From an uncultured Bacteroidales bacterium (GTDB lineage Bacteria > Bacteroidota > Bacteroidia > Bacteroidales > UBA932), in assembly GCA_944325505.1 (NCBI GenBank), contig CALVAJ010000018.1:1-42273 (forward strand): 42,273 nt of DNA, written 5' to 3'. The notes under the pieces are model-generated. The model saw only the letters and a list, made by a program, of their open reading frames with translations, had not been told where the DNA came from and searched no databases. Position 1 is the first letter of the stretch; every line of letters starts with the position of its first letter. A program made the position numbers and the translations under genes. Positions 18,034 through 26,562 of the stretch are shown piece after piece.

Positions 18034-19158
18034 ATGACAATGGAACAGCCGATATCAAGAACCTGTCTTTATTACAGTCATGTGACCCTCGGGGCGAAAA
18101 TGGAGCCCTTCGCAGGGTTCAGCATGCCTATACAGTATCAGGGGATAATAGAAGAGCACCAGGCGGTGCGGACTGCCGCAGGGATGTTCGATGTCTCGCA
18201 CATGGGAGAGATCCTCGTCAGCGGACCTGATGCCGAAAAATATGTCAACTACCTGTTTACCAATGATGTCACGGATATGCCTGAAGGCAAGGTACTTTAC
18301 GGTATGATGCTTCATCCCGACGGTGGAGTGGTGGATGACCTCCTGGTGTACAGGCTTTTCGGGGGGAAAGGTTTCCTGCTGGTGGTGAACGCGGCCAACA
18401 TAGCCAAAGACGCGGCATGGGCCTGCTCTTTAGCGGAAAAATATGACGTGACTGTGGAGAACATGTCTGAAGACTGGGGAGAGGTGGCCCTGCAGGGACC
18501 GGAAGCGGAAAGGATAATGCTCGAAGTCCTGGGGCTGGATATGAAAGAGCTTGTTTTCTACACTTTTACGGAAGCCAGGTGGAAAGGTTACCGCCTGACA
18601 GTCAGCAGGACAGGCTATACCGGAGAAGACGGCTTCGAGCTGTACGGGTCTCCGGAAGCTGTCTGCCATATCTGGAAGGCATTGCTTGATGCAGGTGTAC
18701 AGCCTTGCGGGTTAGGATGCAGGGATACGCTCCGTTTTGAAGCCGGTCTGCCTCTTTACGGACATGAGCTGAGCGATACCATCTCTCCTGTCGAGGCCGG
18801 TCTGGGGATGTTCGTGAAAGCGGACAAGGGCGATTTCTGCGGCAGGGATGCGGTCGCTAGGCAGAAAGCCGAGGGAGTTTCCCGCAAGGTCATCGGTATC
18901 GAACTGTCAGACAAGGCCATACCCCGTGCCGGATACCCGGTTTTCGCAGGAGGTGAGCAGATCGGGCATGTGACGACAGGCTACCGTTCCATTTCCACCG
19001 GAAAGAGTATCTGTATGGCGCTTGTGTCTGCAGGGTATGCCGCTCTCGGCACTTCGCTGGAGGTGGAGATACACCGTAAACGCATTTCCGGGACCGTCTG
19101 CAAAAAACGTTTTTACCGGACTTCCTATAAAAAAATAGCGTCCGGCTTTAAAAGGTAA
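18034..19158 (+). CDS. gcvT: Glycine cleavage system T protein (aminomethyltransferase)
   Basis: GcvT moves the methylene group from aminomethyl-lipoyl GcvH to tetrahydrofolate and releases ammonia. The 374 residues are typical. The folate-binding fold is seen in [20 protein letters not shown] near the N-terminus, [11 protein letters not shown] in the middle, and [18 protein letters not shown] further on; these are standard signatures. The ATG at 18034 (or 18040, two codons later) has no strong ribosome site. It is the first gcv structural gene, 46 nt after lplA. Confidence 0.96.
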   Translation: MTMEQPISRTCLYYSHVTLGAKMEPFAGFSMPIQYQGIIEEHQAVRTAAGMFDVSHMGEILVSGPDAEKYVNYLFTNDVTDMPEGKVLYGMMLHPDGGVVDDLLVYRLFGGKGFLLVVNAANIAKDAAWACSLAEKYDVTVENMSEDWGEVALQGPEAERIMLEVLGLDMKELVFYTFTEARWKGYRLTVSRTGYTGEDGFELYGSPEAVCHIWKALLDAGVQPCGLGCRDTLRFEAGLPLYGHELSDTISPVEAGLGMFVKADKGDFCGRDAVARQKAEGVSRKVIGIELSDKAIPRAGYPVFAGGEQIGHVTTGYRSISTGKSICMALVSAGYAALGTSLEVEIHRKRISGTVCKKRFYRTSYKKIASGFKR

Positions 19159-19241
19159 AATATTGAATATTAGAATAATACAATCGGATAAATTCGTCAG
19201 GCTGACGTAAAATAATAACCAATAAAAATACAATTACAATT

Positions 19242-19625
19242 ATGTCAAAGACAATCGAAGGGCTTTACTACAGCCAGTCCCATGAATGGGTAAAAGTAGA
19301 AGGGAACACGGCATTTGTAGGTATAACGGATTATGCGCAGTCCGCTCTTGGCAGTGTTGTCTATGTGGATATGCCGCAGGAAGATGACCATGTGGATGCT
19401 GAAATGGAGTTCGGTGCCGTGGAGAGTGTGAAAGCCGCCAGCGACCTTGTCTCTCCTGTGTCTGGTACAGTCGTAGAAGTCAACTCCGGACTGGAGGATT
19501 CACCTTCGCTTCTGAATGAAAAGCCGTATGAGACCTGGATAATCAAAGTCGAGATGTCTGATCCGTCCCAGCTTGACAATCTCATGGATGCCAAGGCATA
19601 TTCTGAATACTGTGAAAGCCTTTAG
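19242..19625 (+). CDS. gcvH: Glycine cleavage system H protein
   Basis: This 127-residue lipoyl carrier shuttles the aminomethyl intermediate between the P, T and L proteins. The lipoylation site is K64 in GAVESVKAASDL, and the ITDYAQSALG and NEKPYETWIIKV segments frame the lipoyl fold. An 83-nt AT-rich gap precedes it, containing the perfect 13-nt palindrome CGTCAGGCTGACG (19195-19207) without a T tract. That could be a processing or regulatory site between gcvT and gcvH. gcvPA follows after 3 nt. Confidence 0.97.
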   Translation: MSKTIEGLYYSQSHEWVKVEGNTAFVGITDYAQSALGSVVYVDMPQEDDHVDAEMEFGAVESVKAASDLVSPVSGTVVEVNSGLEDSPSLLNEKPYETWIIKVEMSDPSQLDNLMDAKAYSEYCESL

Positions 19626-19628
19626 GTT

Positions 19629-20954
19629 ATGGGATGTCCTTATTTTCCTCATACAGAAGAAGACCTGAAACAGATGCTGGAGCGGGCCGGTGCCGTTTCC
19701 CTAAAAGACCTTTTCTCCGATGTCCCGGAGGAATTCATGTTCAAGGGTGAATTCAATCTTCCCGACGCCATGTCGGAGATGGAGGTCCTGGAGAAATTCC
19801 GTCAGCTGGACGCTCTTGACAAAAAGCTTACGGTTTTCTGCGGAGTGGGAGCATACGACCATTATGCCCCTGCCGTAATACAATATCTTCTTTCCCGTTC
19901 GGAGTTCCAGACTGCATACACTCCGTACCAGGCAGAAATCTCCCAGGGTACTTTGCGGTATATCTTCGAGTTCCAGAGCATGGTCTGCTCTCTTACCGGG
20001 ATGGATTGTGCCAATGCTTCCATGTACGACGGGGCCACGGCCGCCGCTGAGGCTATGATGATGAGTGTGGCCGCATCACGCCGCAGGCACCGTATCCTGC
20101 TTTCTTCCACACTCCTGCCGCAGGTCCTCGCCGTGGTCAGAACCTATGCGGACTATCATGGCATGGAAGTGTCCATTATAGGGCAGGAGGGCGGACAGAC
20201 ATCATCAGCGTCTCTCGCACAGGAACTTGCTTCAGGAGATGTGGCAGGAGTCCTCGTGCCGGGTATAAACAGGTTCGGCATTATCGAGGACCTTTCCGGA
20301 TTCGCGGATGCGGTACATGCCGGAGGCGCCTTGCTGGCCGTATATTCAGACCCGTCTTCGCTGGCGGTGATCAGGACGCCAGGTGAATGGGGAGCCGACA
20401 TAGCCTGCGGGGATGCCCAGACACTCGGCATGCCGCTGTCTTTCGGAGGTCCTTATGCAGGTTTCCTTGCCTGCCGCAAGGAATATATGCGTAAGCTTCC
20501 GGGCCGTATCGTGGGTGCTACACGTGATGCGCAGGGCCGCAGGGCTTTCGTCCTCACGCTCCAGGCCCGCGAGCAGCACATCCGCCGGGAGAAGGCTACC
20601 AGCAACATCTGTTCGAACCAGTCCCTTATGGCACTTTATGCCACTGTATATATGTCGCTTATGGGGGATGAAGGGCTCAAGAAGGTCAATGACCTTTCAT
20701 ACGCCGGGGCGCATTATCTGCATGACAGGCTGATTGCTACGGGATGTTTTGAAGATGTGTTTGACAAGCCTTTTCTGAAGGAGTTTGTACTGAAGACCGA
20801 TGTGCCTGCGGACCAGCTCCAGAGGGCTCTTGCGGAAGAAGGTTTTTTCGCTCCTCTCCAGACCGAAGAGGGTTATGTTTCCTTCTGTGTCACCGAGAAG
20901 CGTTCCCGCGAAGAGATCGACCGTCTGCTCGCCGTCATCCGCACAGTCATATAG
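19629..20954 (+). CDS. gcvPA: Glycine dehydrogenase (decarboxylating) subunit 1
   Basis: This is the N-terminal half of the split P protein, 441 residues. Motifs include YFPHTEEDLKQML near the start, PYQAEISQGTLRYIFEFQS, NASMYDGATAAAEAM, and QAREQHIRREKATSNICSNQ, all standard for GcvPA. It forms the heterodimeric glycine decarboxylase with GcvPB, which carries the PLP lysine. The ATG overlaps no neighbour; gcvH ends 3 nt before. Many Bacteroidales have a single fused gcvP of about 950 residues, so the split form is a lineage clue. Confidence 0.96.
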   Translation: MGCPYFPHTEEDLKQMLERAGAVSLKDLFSDVPEEFMFKGEFNLPDAMSEMEVLEKFRQLDALDKKLTVFCGVGAYDHYAPAVIQYLLSRSEFQTAYTPYQAEISQGTLRYIFEFQSMVCSLTGMDCANASMYDGATAAAEAMMMSVAASRRRHRILLSSTLLPQVLAVVRTYADYHGMEVSIIGQEGGQTSSASLAQELASGDVAGVLVPGINRFGIIEDLSGFADAVHAGGALLAVYSDPSSLAVIRTPGEWGADIACGDAQTLGMPLSFGGPYAGFLACRKEYMRKLPGRIVGATRDAQGRRAFVLTLQAREQHIRREKATSNICSNQSLMALYATVYMSLMGDEGLKKVNDLSYAGAHYLHDRLIATGCFEDVFDKPFLKEFVLKTDVPADQLQRALAEEGFFAPLQTEEGYVSFCVTEKRSREEIDRLLAVIRTVI

Positions 20955-20981
20955 AACCTTTCAACCGACAATTAACTTAGA

Positions 20982-21148
20982 CAGGCCCTTCAGGGCCGCA
21001 CCGGAGCGTCAGCGAGACTTCCGTAAGGAAGTTGAAGCAGTGCAGGTACCGGCGGAACGAAGAGCAGCCGCATGCCCCTCCGGGGCTGTCGCGAAGCGAC
21101 TGGGGGTAGACCATATTTCATGTCAGGAGTCGGTCTCGCACCGGCCTG
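20982..21148. repeat. Multi-hairpin GC-rich intergenic element in the gcv operon
   Basis: The gcvPA-gcvPB gap is 265 nt, unusual inside this operon. It holds CAGGCC/GGCCTG ends (20982-20987 and 21143-21148). They enclose at least five small perfect hairpins: GGCCC/GGGCC (20984-20997), ACTTCC/GGAAGT (21017-21032), GCCCC/GGGGC (21074-21086), GTCGC/GCGAC (21088-21100) and AGACC/GGTCT (21108-21136). It has no reading frame of note and no T tract. It looks like an inserted palindromic repeat or a structured RNA segment. Confidence 0.6.
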
Positions 21149-21219
21149 ATTAATATGGAATTCCTCGAAATAACCACAAATTGTATTAAAAATTAATAGA
21201 CTACCAACCGACGAGTAAC

Positions 21220-22671
21220 ATGAAATATTACGATAAACTGATCTTTGACCTGTCAAGGCCGGGCCGCAGCGGATATTCCCTTCCTGAAAATCCGTGGGGA
21301 GTCACGGCTGATGCCTTGCCGGAAGACCTGCGGCGAAAGACCCCGGCAGGGCTTCCACAGGTCAGTGAGCCTGATGTCGTCAGGCATTACACGAATCTTT
21401 CCCAGATGAACTTCGGAGTTGATACCGGCTTCTATCCTCTGGGCAGCTGTACGATGAAATACAATCCGAAAATCAACGAACAGGTGGCTTCAATGCCTGG
21501 ATTCTCCGCCCTTCATCCTCTCCAGCCCGAATGGACAGTGCAGGGGGCATTGAAACTGTACTATGACCTGTCCAAGGCGCTTTCCACCCTTACCGGCATG
21601 TCGGATTTTTCGCTGAACCAGTTTGCAGGGGCACACGGAGAACTTGCCGGTCTGATGATAATGAGGCAGTACCACCGTTTGAGAGGAGACAGCGGCAGGA
21701 CTAAAGTCATCGTCCCGGACAGTGCGCACGGGACCAACCCTGCAAGTGCAGCCGTCTGCGGCCTCTCCGTAGTGCAGGTCAGGTCCCTTGAAGACGGGAC
21801 CATCGATGTCGGGGCGCTCAAAGGCCTGCTCGATGACAGTGTCGCGGGGATAATGATGACCAACCCCAACACTCTCGGCCTTTTCGAGACCCATGTGCGT
21901 GAAATCGCCGACCTTGTCCACGGATGCGGGGGCCTGCTTTATTATGACGGGGCCAACATGAACGCCCTCCTGGGGCAGGTGCGTCCTGGCGATATGGGCT
22001 TCGACATCATGCACCTGAACCTGCACAAGACATTCTCTACCCCACACGGCGGCGGGGGCCCGGGTTCCGGCCCGGTGGGGGTTACATCCGCACTTGCGCA
22101 CTGTCTGCCGTATCCGCGCGTGGTCAGGAAGAATGACGGGAAATATGCCTTGCTGACCGACAAGGATTCATGCGGGAGGATTTCCGGCTTTATGGGAAAT
22201 TTCGGGGTCCTGCTGAAAGCATACGCCTATATCCTGATGCTGGGAAAACAGAATGTGAAGAATGTCGGCCCGTATGCCGTGCTGGCCGCGAACTATATAA
22301 AGGAAAGCCTGAAAGACTGCTACAAGCTTCCGATAAAAGGTCTCTGTAAACATGAGTTCGTGTTCGACGGTCTGGCCGAGGACAACGGGGTCACTACTTT
22401 AGATGTAGCAAAGAGACTGCTGGACTATGGCTTCCATGCCCCTACCGTCTATTTCCCTCTGCTTTTCCACCAGTCCATGATGATAGAGCCGACGGAAACG
22501 GAATCGAAAGAGACTCTGGATGCTTTTATCGGGGTCATGAGGAAAATCGCGGAGGAAGCCAAATCGGATCCTGAAATGCTCCGCTCGGCTCCGCACAATA
22601 CTCCGGTCGGCCGCCCGGACGAGACCTCTGCGGCTACGCATCCGGTGCTGAAATATTCCGATATGCAGTAG
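21220..22671 (+). CDS. gcvPB: Glycine dehydrogenase (decarboxylating) subunit 2
   Basis: This is the PLP-bearing half of the split glycine decarboxylase, 483 residues. The Schiff-base lysine is K270 in LNLHKTFSTPHGGGGPG, followed by the glycine-rich loop. FYPLGSCTMKYNPK (about 71-84) and PDSAHGTNPASA (about 166-177) are also diagnostic. With GcvPA it decarboxylates glycine and loads the aminomethyl group on GcvH. It is separated from gcvPA by the structured element at 20982-21148, and ends just before a pair of REP-like sequences. Confidence 0.97.
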   Translation: MKYYDKLIFDLSRPGRSGYSLPENPWGVTADALPEDLRRKTPAGLPQVSEPDVVRHYTNLSQMNFGVDTGFYPLGSCTMKYNPKINEQVASMPGFSALHPLQPEWTVQGALKLYYDLSKALSTLTGMSDFSLNQFAGAHGELAGLMIMRQYHRLRGDSGRTKVIVPDSAHGTNPASAAVCGLSVVQVRSLEDGTIDVGALKGLLDDSVAGIMMTNPNTLGLFETHVREIADLVHGCGGLLYYDGANMNALLGQVRPGDMGFDIMHLNLHKTFSTPHGGGGPGSGPVGVTSALAHCLPYPRVVRKNDGKYALLTDKDSCGRISGFMGNFGVLLKAYAYILMLGKQNVKNVGPYAVLAANYIKESLKDCYKLPIKGLCKHEFVFDGLAEDNGVTTLDVAKRLLDYGFHAPTVYFPLLFHQSMMIEPTETESKETLDAFIGVMRKIAEEAKSDPEMLRSAPHNTPVGRPDETSAATHPVLKYSDMQ

Positions 22672-22682
22672 CCCGCCGGTAA

Positions 22683-22745
22683 TGTCATCCCGAGAGGGAT
22701 CTGAGGTTGTTTCGATTGTCATCCCGAGCGAAGCCGAGGGATCTG
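22683..22745 (+). repeat. Two REP-like direct copies (TGTCATCCCGAG...GGGATCT)
   Basis: Copy 1 (about 22683-22702) and copy 2 (22718-22745) share TGTCATCCCGAG and AGGGATCTG. Copy 2 has the extra CGAAGCCG that makes it self-complementary (CCCGAGCG...CGAGGG); copy 1 lacks it. Sequences of the form GTCATCC(C/T)GAGCGAAGCGA(A/G)GGATCT are familiar interspersed palindromes in many bacterial genomes. They lie between gcvPB and lpdA. Confidence 0.6.
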
Positions 22746-22763
22746 TTTAAAAACCGTGTATAT

Positions 22764-24131
22764 ATGAACCGATCAGACATAATAATAATCGGAGCCGGCC
22801 CGGGCGGTTATGAAACCGCCCTCCTGGCAGCCTCTAATGGAAAATCCGTGACGATAATCGAGGCCGGCCATGTCGGCGGCACCTGCCTGAACGAAGGGTG
22901 CATACCGACCAAGTCGCTGTGCCGCAGTGCGGAAATCATCCGCGAAATAGGGGAGTCCGGCACGTTCGGAGTGAAATCATGCGGATGCGAAGTGGACTTC
23001 CGTGCGGTAATGGAGCGGAAAAATTCAGTCGTGGAGCAGCTCCGCAGCGGAGTGGAGACGCTGCTCGGACACAAGCTCATTACCCTGGTGCGTGGCAGGG
23101 CGGCTTTCAAATCCGCTGATACGGTAGTAGTCGGCGAGACCGGATACACTGCGTCGGACATAATAATCGCTACAGGCTCCAAAGCATACATTCCTCCGAT
23201 TCCGGGTGCGGATGATCCTGATGTCATCACTTCGCGCGAGCTTCTCGGCATGGACTCCCTGCCAGGACGTCTCTGTATAATCGGAGCCGGGGTCATCGGG
23301 CTTGAACTGGCTTCGGTGATGGCTGCCTTCGGTGTGCAGGTTACTATACTTGAATACTGCCGCGAAATACTCCCGCGCTTTGATACTGATATATCCAAAC
23401 GCCTGAAACAGAGCCTTGTCAAATCAGGCATGTCCATAGTCAACCAGGCTATGGTGCAGGCCATAGAGCGAGGTGAAAGCGGCCTTGAGGTCAAATATGA
23501 CATGAAAGGGCGGAGCGAATCGGTCTTTGCCGACAAGGTCCTTGTCGCTGTGGGGCGCAGAGCCGATACGGATGCGATGAATTTCAGTGATATAGGCATC
23601 GCGATGACGCCAAAGGGTATCGAAGTTGACGGAAACATGCAGACCAGCGTACCTCATATCTATGCCATAGGTGATATAGTGGGCGGCTATATGCTTGCAC
23701 ATGAGGCGGTCGCGCAGGGCCGGAAAGCCCTTGACCATATATGCGGTATGGCAAACGACATTGACCTGTCGCTTATGCCTTCAGCCGTGTTTACTACCCC
23801 AGAGGCCGCGTGTGTCGGACTTACCGAGCAGCAGTGCAAGGAGCAGGGGATTCCGTACACCTGCCGCAAGACATTCTTCCGCTCCAACGGTAAGGCTGTC
23901 TGCATGGGGCAGACTGACGGAATCTGTAAGATAATTGTTGCGGCGGGAGCGGGCCCGGACGGACTGCCTTCGGGATATGATGACGGCAGGATTCTCGGAT
24001 GTCATCTGATGGGCCCCCATGCTTCGGATCTGATCCAGGAAATCACAGCCCTGATGTCATGCGGAGCCACCTTGCACCGTCTTGAATCCCTCATCCATCC
24101 GCACCCGACCCTGTCCGAAGTCTTCCTGTGA
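22764..24131 (+). CDS. lpdA: Dihydrolipoyl dehydrogenase (E3 / glycine cleavage L protein)
   Basis: This FAD flavoprotein reoxidises dihydrolipoyl GcvH with NAD+. The chosen ATG at 22764 gives 455 residues starting just before the FAD-binding IIIIGAGPGGYETA. A longer frame from a TTG at 22707 only translates the REP-like repeat. The redox disulfide is C41/C46 (GGTCLNEGCIPTKSLC), the NAD-binding GAGVIGLELASV lies mid-protein, and the C-terminal active-site HPHPTLSE is present. It completes the glycine cleavage operon and may also serve 2-oxoacid dehydrogenases elsewhere. Confidence 0.95.
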   Translation: MNRSDIIIIGAGPGGYETALLAASNGKSVTIIEAGHVGGTCLNEGCIPTKSLCRSAEIIREIGESGTFGVKSCGCEVDFRAVMERKNSVVEQLRSGVETLLGHKLITLVRGRAAFKSADTVVVGETGYTASDIIIATGSKAYIPPIPGADDPDVITSRELLGMDSLPGRLCIIGAGVIGLELASVMAAFGVQVTILEYCREILPRFDTDISKRLKQSLVKSGMSIVNQAMVQAIERGESGLEVKYDMKGRSESVFADKVLVAVGRRADTDAMNFSDIGIAMTPKGIEVDGNMQTSVPHIYAIGDIVGGYMLAHEAVAQGRKALDHICGMANDIDLSLMPSAVFTTPEAACVGLTEQQCKEQGIPYTCRKTFFRSNGKAVCMGQTDGICKIIVAAGAGPDGLPSGYDDGRILGCHLMGPHASDLIQEITALMSCGATLHRLESLIHPHPTLSEVFL

Positions 24132-24140
24132 GCCTTTTTG

Positions 24141-24179
24141 TATCTTTGGTCATGCCGGATTCCGGCATGACCAAAGATA
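24141..24179. repeat. Perfect 19-bp inverted repeat with 1-nt spacer
   Basis: TATCTTTGGTCATGCCGGA (24141-24159) is followed by one T and then its exact complement (24161-24179). It lies between the convergent lpdA and nuclease genes and could act as a bidirectional terminator, although no strong T tract follows. Each arm also carries the -7-like TATCTTTG. The GGTCATGCCGG core resembles mobile REP-type palindromes. Confidence 0.7.
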
Positions 24180-24216
24180 TCCTTTGTATTTTATTGATTC
24201 TTAATTATTGGGCTTT

Positions 24217-25110
24217 TCAGGCCTGTTGAATATTTTCCTTCAGCCCGGCAAGTTCAGCCTCTGTCAGCCCAGTAGCCTGCAATATCATCTCATCCGACAG
24301 CCCCATTGATAACATTCTCCGCGCAACATCGGCTTTCCCGGCAGCGAACCCGTTCTCCCTGGCTGTCTCCAGAATGTTCCTATAGTCTCGTTCGGTTATC
24401 ATATCCTTCTCGTATTGGAGTTTCTTGTCCCTGCTGAACCTCGCTATCTCGCATGCCGCGAACAGGCGCCCGAACGCCTGCACCCGGAGCCCTTCCGGAA
24501 GCTCGTGCAGCTTCCCGACGTATTTCAGGGCGTAGCACCACTTATCGGTCAGGCTGACGCACTCGTCAAGCGGTTTGACGAACCGGTCCAGCTCTACAAA
24601 GATAAGGGAAATACTTTCATCCGGTACTTCTCCCGTGTGTTTTTCCCGGAAAGTGTATTCGGATATGTACCTGTCTTCCCATTCCGGTCCTACCCTCCCG
24701 AAAATCCTGTCCCTTCCGAGGATGCCGATGAAGTACACCGGCTCTATGTCGTAGTCCCCGCCACGGTGCGACCCCGAATCGTAAACCTTCGCCGCATACT
24801 CAACGCATCTCTTGAAAAAGTGCCGCTGGCCCGACTGCTGCATCTCCACTATGAACCTCGTCCCGTCATCCCCCTGGCAGCGCAGGTCCAGCCGCACGCT
24901 CTTCGTCTCCAACGTGAACGACGGTATCTCCGTCGTAGAATACTCAAGGTCCCTGACCTTCCTGTGTGCCGGAAGCACAACGTTAAGAAAGTCGATCAGT
25001 ACCTCCTTGTTCCTCCTGTCCCCGAACACAGCCTTGAATCCCGCATCCGTAAGGATGTCCACATACTTCTGGAGTGTCTCACCTTTACTCCCTCCCGATT
25101 CCTTCTCCAT
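24217..25110 (-). CDS. PD-(D/E)XK nuclease family protein (Rpn / PDDEXK_2 transposase-like)
   Basis: The 297-residue protein matches the recombination-promoting nuclease/putative transposase family. It has an N-terminal DILTDAGFKAVFG segment (FK.VFG is the usual opening), then conserved FLNVVLP. The nuclease core has D75 (RLDLRC) and E89-x-Q91 (FIVEMQQ), and there is a C-terminal tail typical of the family (GKADVARRMLSMGLSDEMI, then TGLTEAEL). Family members cut DNA and are often present in many copies per Bacteroidetes genome, though no terminal repeats mark this one as a mobile element. It is a single gene with a promoter candidate at 25266-25297. Confidence 0.85.
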   Translation of the reverse strand: MEKESGGSKGETLQKYVDILTDAGFKAVFGDRRNKEVLIDFLNVVLPAHRKVRDLEYSTTEIPSFTLETKSVRLDLRCQGDDGTRFIVEMQQSGQRHFFKRCVEYAAKVYDSGSHRGGDYDIEPVYFIGILGRDRIFGRVGPEWEDRYISEYTFREKHTGEVPDESISLIFVELDRFVKPLDECVSLTDKWCYALKYVGKLHELPEGLRVQAFGRLFAACEIARFSRDKKLQYEKDMITERDYRNILETARENGFAAGKADVARRMLSMGLSDEMILQATGLTEAELAGLKENIQQA

Positions 25111-25265
25111 AATGATATTTTCGTTTAATGGTTATTCCTTATTCCGCAGATTCACCGGAGTATCCGTTCCTCTTGCCTGCACGCAGCACCCACTGCCCCA
25201 TGCGGCCGGCCGGAATGTCGATGCCGGCGGCACTGCACGGTGTATTGGACTGCCCCAAGCGGATG

Positions 25266-25297
25266 CAAAGATAAGTGCATGGCAACGACATAAACAA
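25266..25297 (-). promoter_or_regulatory. Promoter candidate for the nuclease gene
   Basis: On the minus strand TTG (25295-25297) is followed by 21 nt and then TATCTTTG (25266-25273). This agrees with the Bacteroidetes -33/-7 arrangement and gives a leader of about 150 nt. The -33 region overlaps the stem of the plus-strand terminator. Confidence 0.5.
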
Positions 25298-25327
25298 GCC
25301 CCGGGGATGCTGCCGGGGCCTGTTTTT
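25295..25327 (+). terminator. Orphan intrinsic terminator
   Basis: GCCCCGG (25298-25304) pairs with CCGGGGC (25313-25319) across an 8-nt loop and is followed by CTGTTTTT. The direction is plus, but no plus-strand gene ends here; the nearest is lpdA more than 1.1 kb away. It may end a short unseen transcript or be a remnant. Confidence 0.5.
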
Positions 25328-25484
25328 CTTTTTCTTTATGAAACTTTTTCTCTTTTTTATGTGAATTTCTTTTTCTTAATGTCTTTGTGCAATATTTGCA
25401 CTGCTCCTGCTGTTCTGATTCAACCTTCCTAATAGAATTCTTTGTAAGTGCTTTATTTTTAGTTGTTTGAACGTTGCTTCATTA

Positions 25485-25517
25485 GGACGGTCCCGTCACG
25501 TAGGAGAGGGACCGTCC
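25485..25517. repeat. 10-bp perfect inverted repeat
   Basis: GGACGGTCCC (25485-25494) and GGGACCGTCC (25508-25517) flank a 13-nt loop. No T tract follows on either side, so it is not a standard terminator. It stands alone in gene-poor DNA. Confidence 0.6.
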
Positions 25518-25689
25518 ATATATGTTATAGGGTAATACGTTGATAATGAATGCTTTGATAGCTTATCTGTCTGGAAGGTCCAACAATGATTGTGTGGAAT
25601 AAATGCCACAGCAAGTAATTTTCCTGAATGTGTCACCCAACGGGCTTCAAATCTACAGGAACATGACCGTAATCATTTTAACCGCAGAT

Positions 25690-26466
25690 TCATTTATCAA
25701 TCAGAAAATTCAGGATTTCTACAGTATATTCTTCAGGATACTGGTTGAAAGACGATATGTGGCCGCTGTCGAATGTCTTTACCGTTGTCTTCTTTGATTT
25801 CCTGAACGGGATGTCACCGGCAGAAGAATACCCGTCTTTCAATCCGACAATATACAATGCCCTCTGGCGTTTGCTTTTATGTTTTCCCGGCAGATAACCG
25901 TCAGGGAGTTTTACGTCTTTTCCGTTTGCCTTGAGTTTATTTACCCATTCTTCGGGATCTCCTGCATAGCCGTCATATATTACGTGCGTGACAGGAATGT
26001 CGGTGTCTTTCAGATATTCATTTATAATGATGGTTCCCATGGAAAGTCCGAGCAGCACCGGCGCCGCGGACGTCTTTTTATAGACATAACCGGCTACAGC
26101 AGCAAGGTCTTCCACGAACTCATTATGGAACAGACAGTCCCTGTCGATTTCAAATTCGCTGCTTCCCCCGAATCCGCGGTAGTCATACAGCCACACGTCC
26201 AGTCCGCATGCCTGGAAATATGCCCCCATATACAGCCAGTACCCCATGTTCCCTGCGTCGGACTGGGAAATGATGACCGGGATGCCTGTCTCCTCTGACG
26301 GCAGATGCCATACATTAAGTGTGGCTCCATCACTTGTGTCTATCTTCAGTTCCTCATATTCTATCGAGAACTGCTCCGGGGTATAGCGATATGTCTTTTC
26401 CGGTTTTATCGCAAATGCCGGAGCAACGCCCAGCAATATACATATCAATGCCAATATATGTTTCAT
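25690..26466 (-). CDS. Secreted alpha/beta hydrolase
   Basis: The 258-residue protein starts with a signal peptide (about 1-19, cleavage near PAFA-IKPE). The serine-hydrolase fold is clear: oxyanion/loop region YDYRGFGGSS (94-103), nucleophile elbow GLSMG with S142 (140-144), and a C-terminal histidine in DSGHISSF. It resembles the BEM46/alpha-beta hydrolase group usually annotated as lysophospholipase-like or of unknown substrate; I cannot choose a substrate. It is preceded by a -7 element at 26495-26502 and appears monocistronic. Confidence 0.8.
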   Translation of the reverse strand: MKHILALICILLGVAPAFAIKPEKTYRYTPEQFSIEYEELKIDTSDGATLNVWHLPSEETGIPVIISQSDAGNMGYWLYMGAYFQACGLDVWLYDYRGFGGSSEFEIDRDCLFHNEFVEDLAAVAGYVYKKTSAAPVLLGLSMGTIIINEYLKDTDIPVTHVIYDGYAGDPEEWVNKLKANGKDVKLPDGYLPGKHKSKRQRALYIVGLKDGYSSAGDIPFRKSKKTTVKTFDSGHISSFNQYPEEYTVEILNFLIDK

Positions 26467-26494
26467 CCTGTAAATTTGTTTAAATGTCCTGATG

Positions 26495-26502
26495 CAAAGT
26501 TA
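26495..26502 (-). promoter_or_regulatory. -7 element for the hydrolase gene
   Basis: TAACTTTG on the minus strand matches TAnnTTTG and lies 28 nt upstream of the start at 26466. No TTTG -33 was found. Confidence 0.5.
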
Positions 26503-26562
26503 CACTGTCTGTCATTATGATTTTCCCGTTATGAGAATAGAAGTGTTCATGAATGTCGTCAG

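Larger units (their letters stand above)
25111..25689. other. Gene-poor interval with palindromes and pyrimidine tracts
   Basis: I see no convincing gene in these 579 nt. The interval holds the long leader and promoter of the nuclease gene, an orphan plus-strand terminator, and a T-rich tract (about 25321-25380). It also has a perfect small palindrome GTGCAA-TAT-TTGCAC (25387-25401) and a strong 10-bp hairpin (25485-25517). The sequence is more AT-rich than the flanking genes in its right half. Confidence 0.6.

Noticed and set aside
22707-22763. TTG start extending lpdA
   Set aside because: The extra residues only translate a REP-like repeat, and the ATG at 22764 directly precedes the FAD-binding motif.
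24217-25110. Complete insertion sequence around the PD-(D/E)XK gene
   Set aside because: No terminal inverted repeats or target duplication flank the gene; the nearby 19-bp palindrome lies on one side only.
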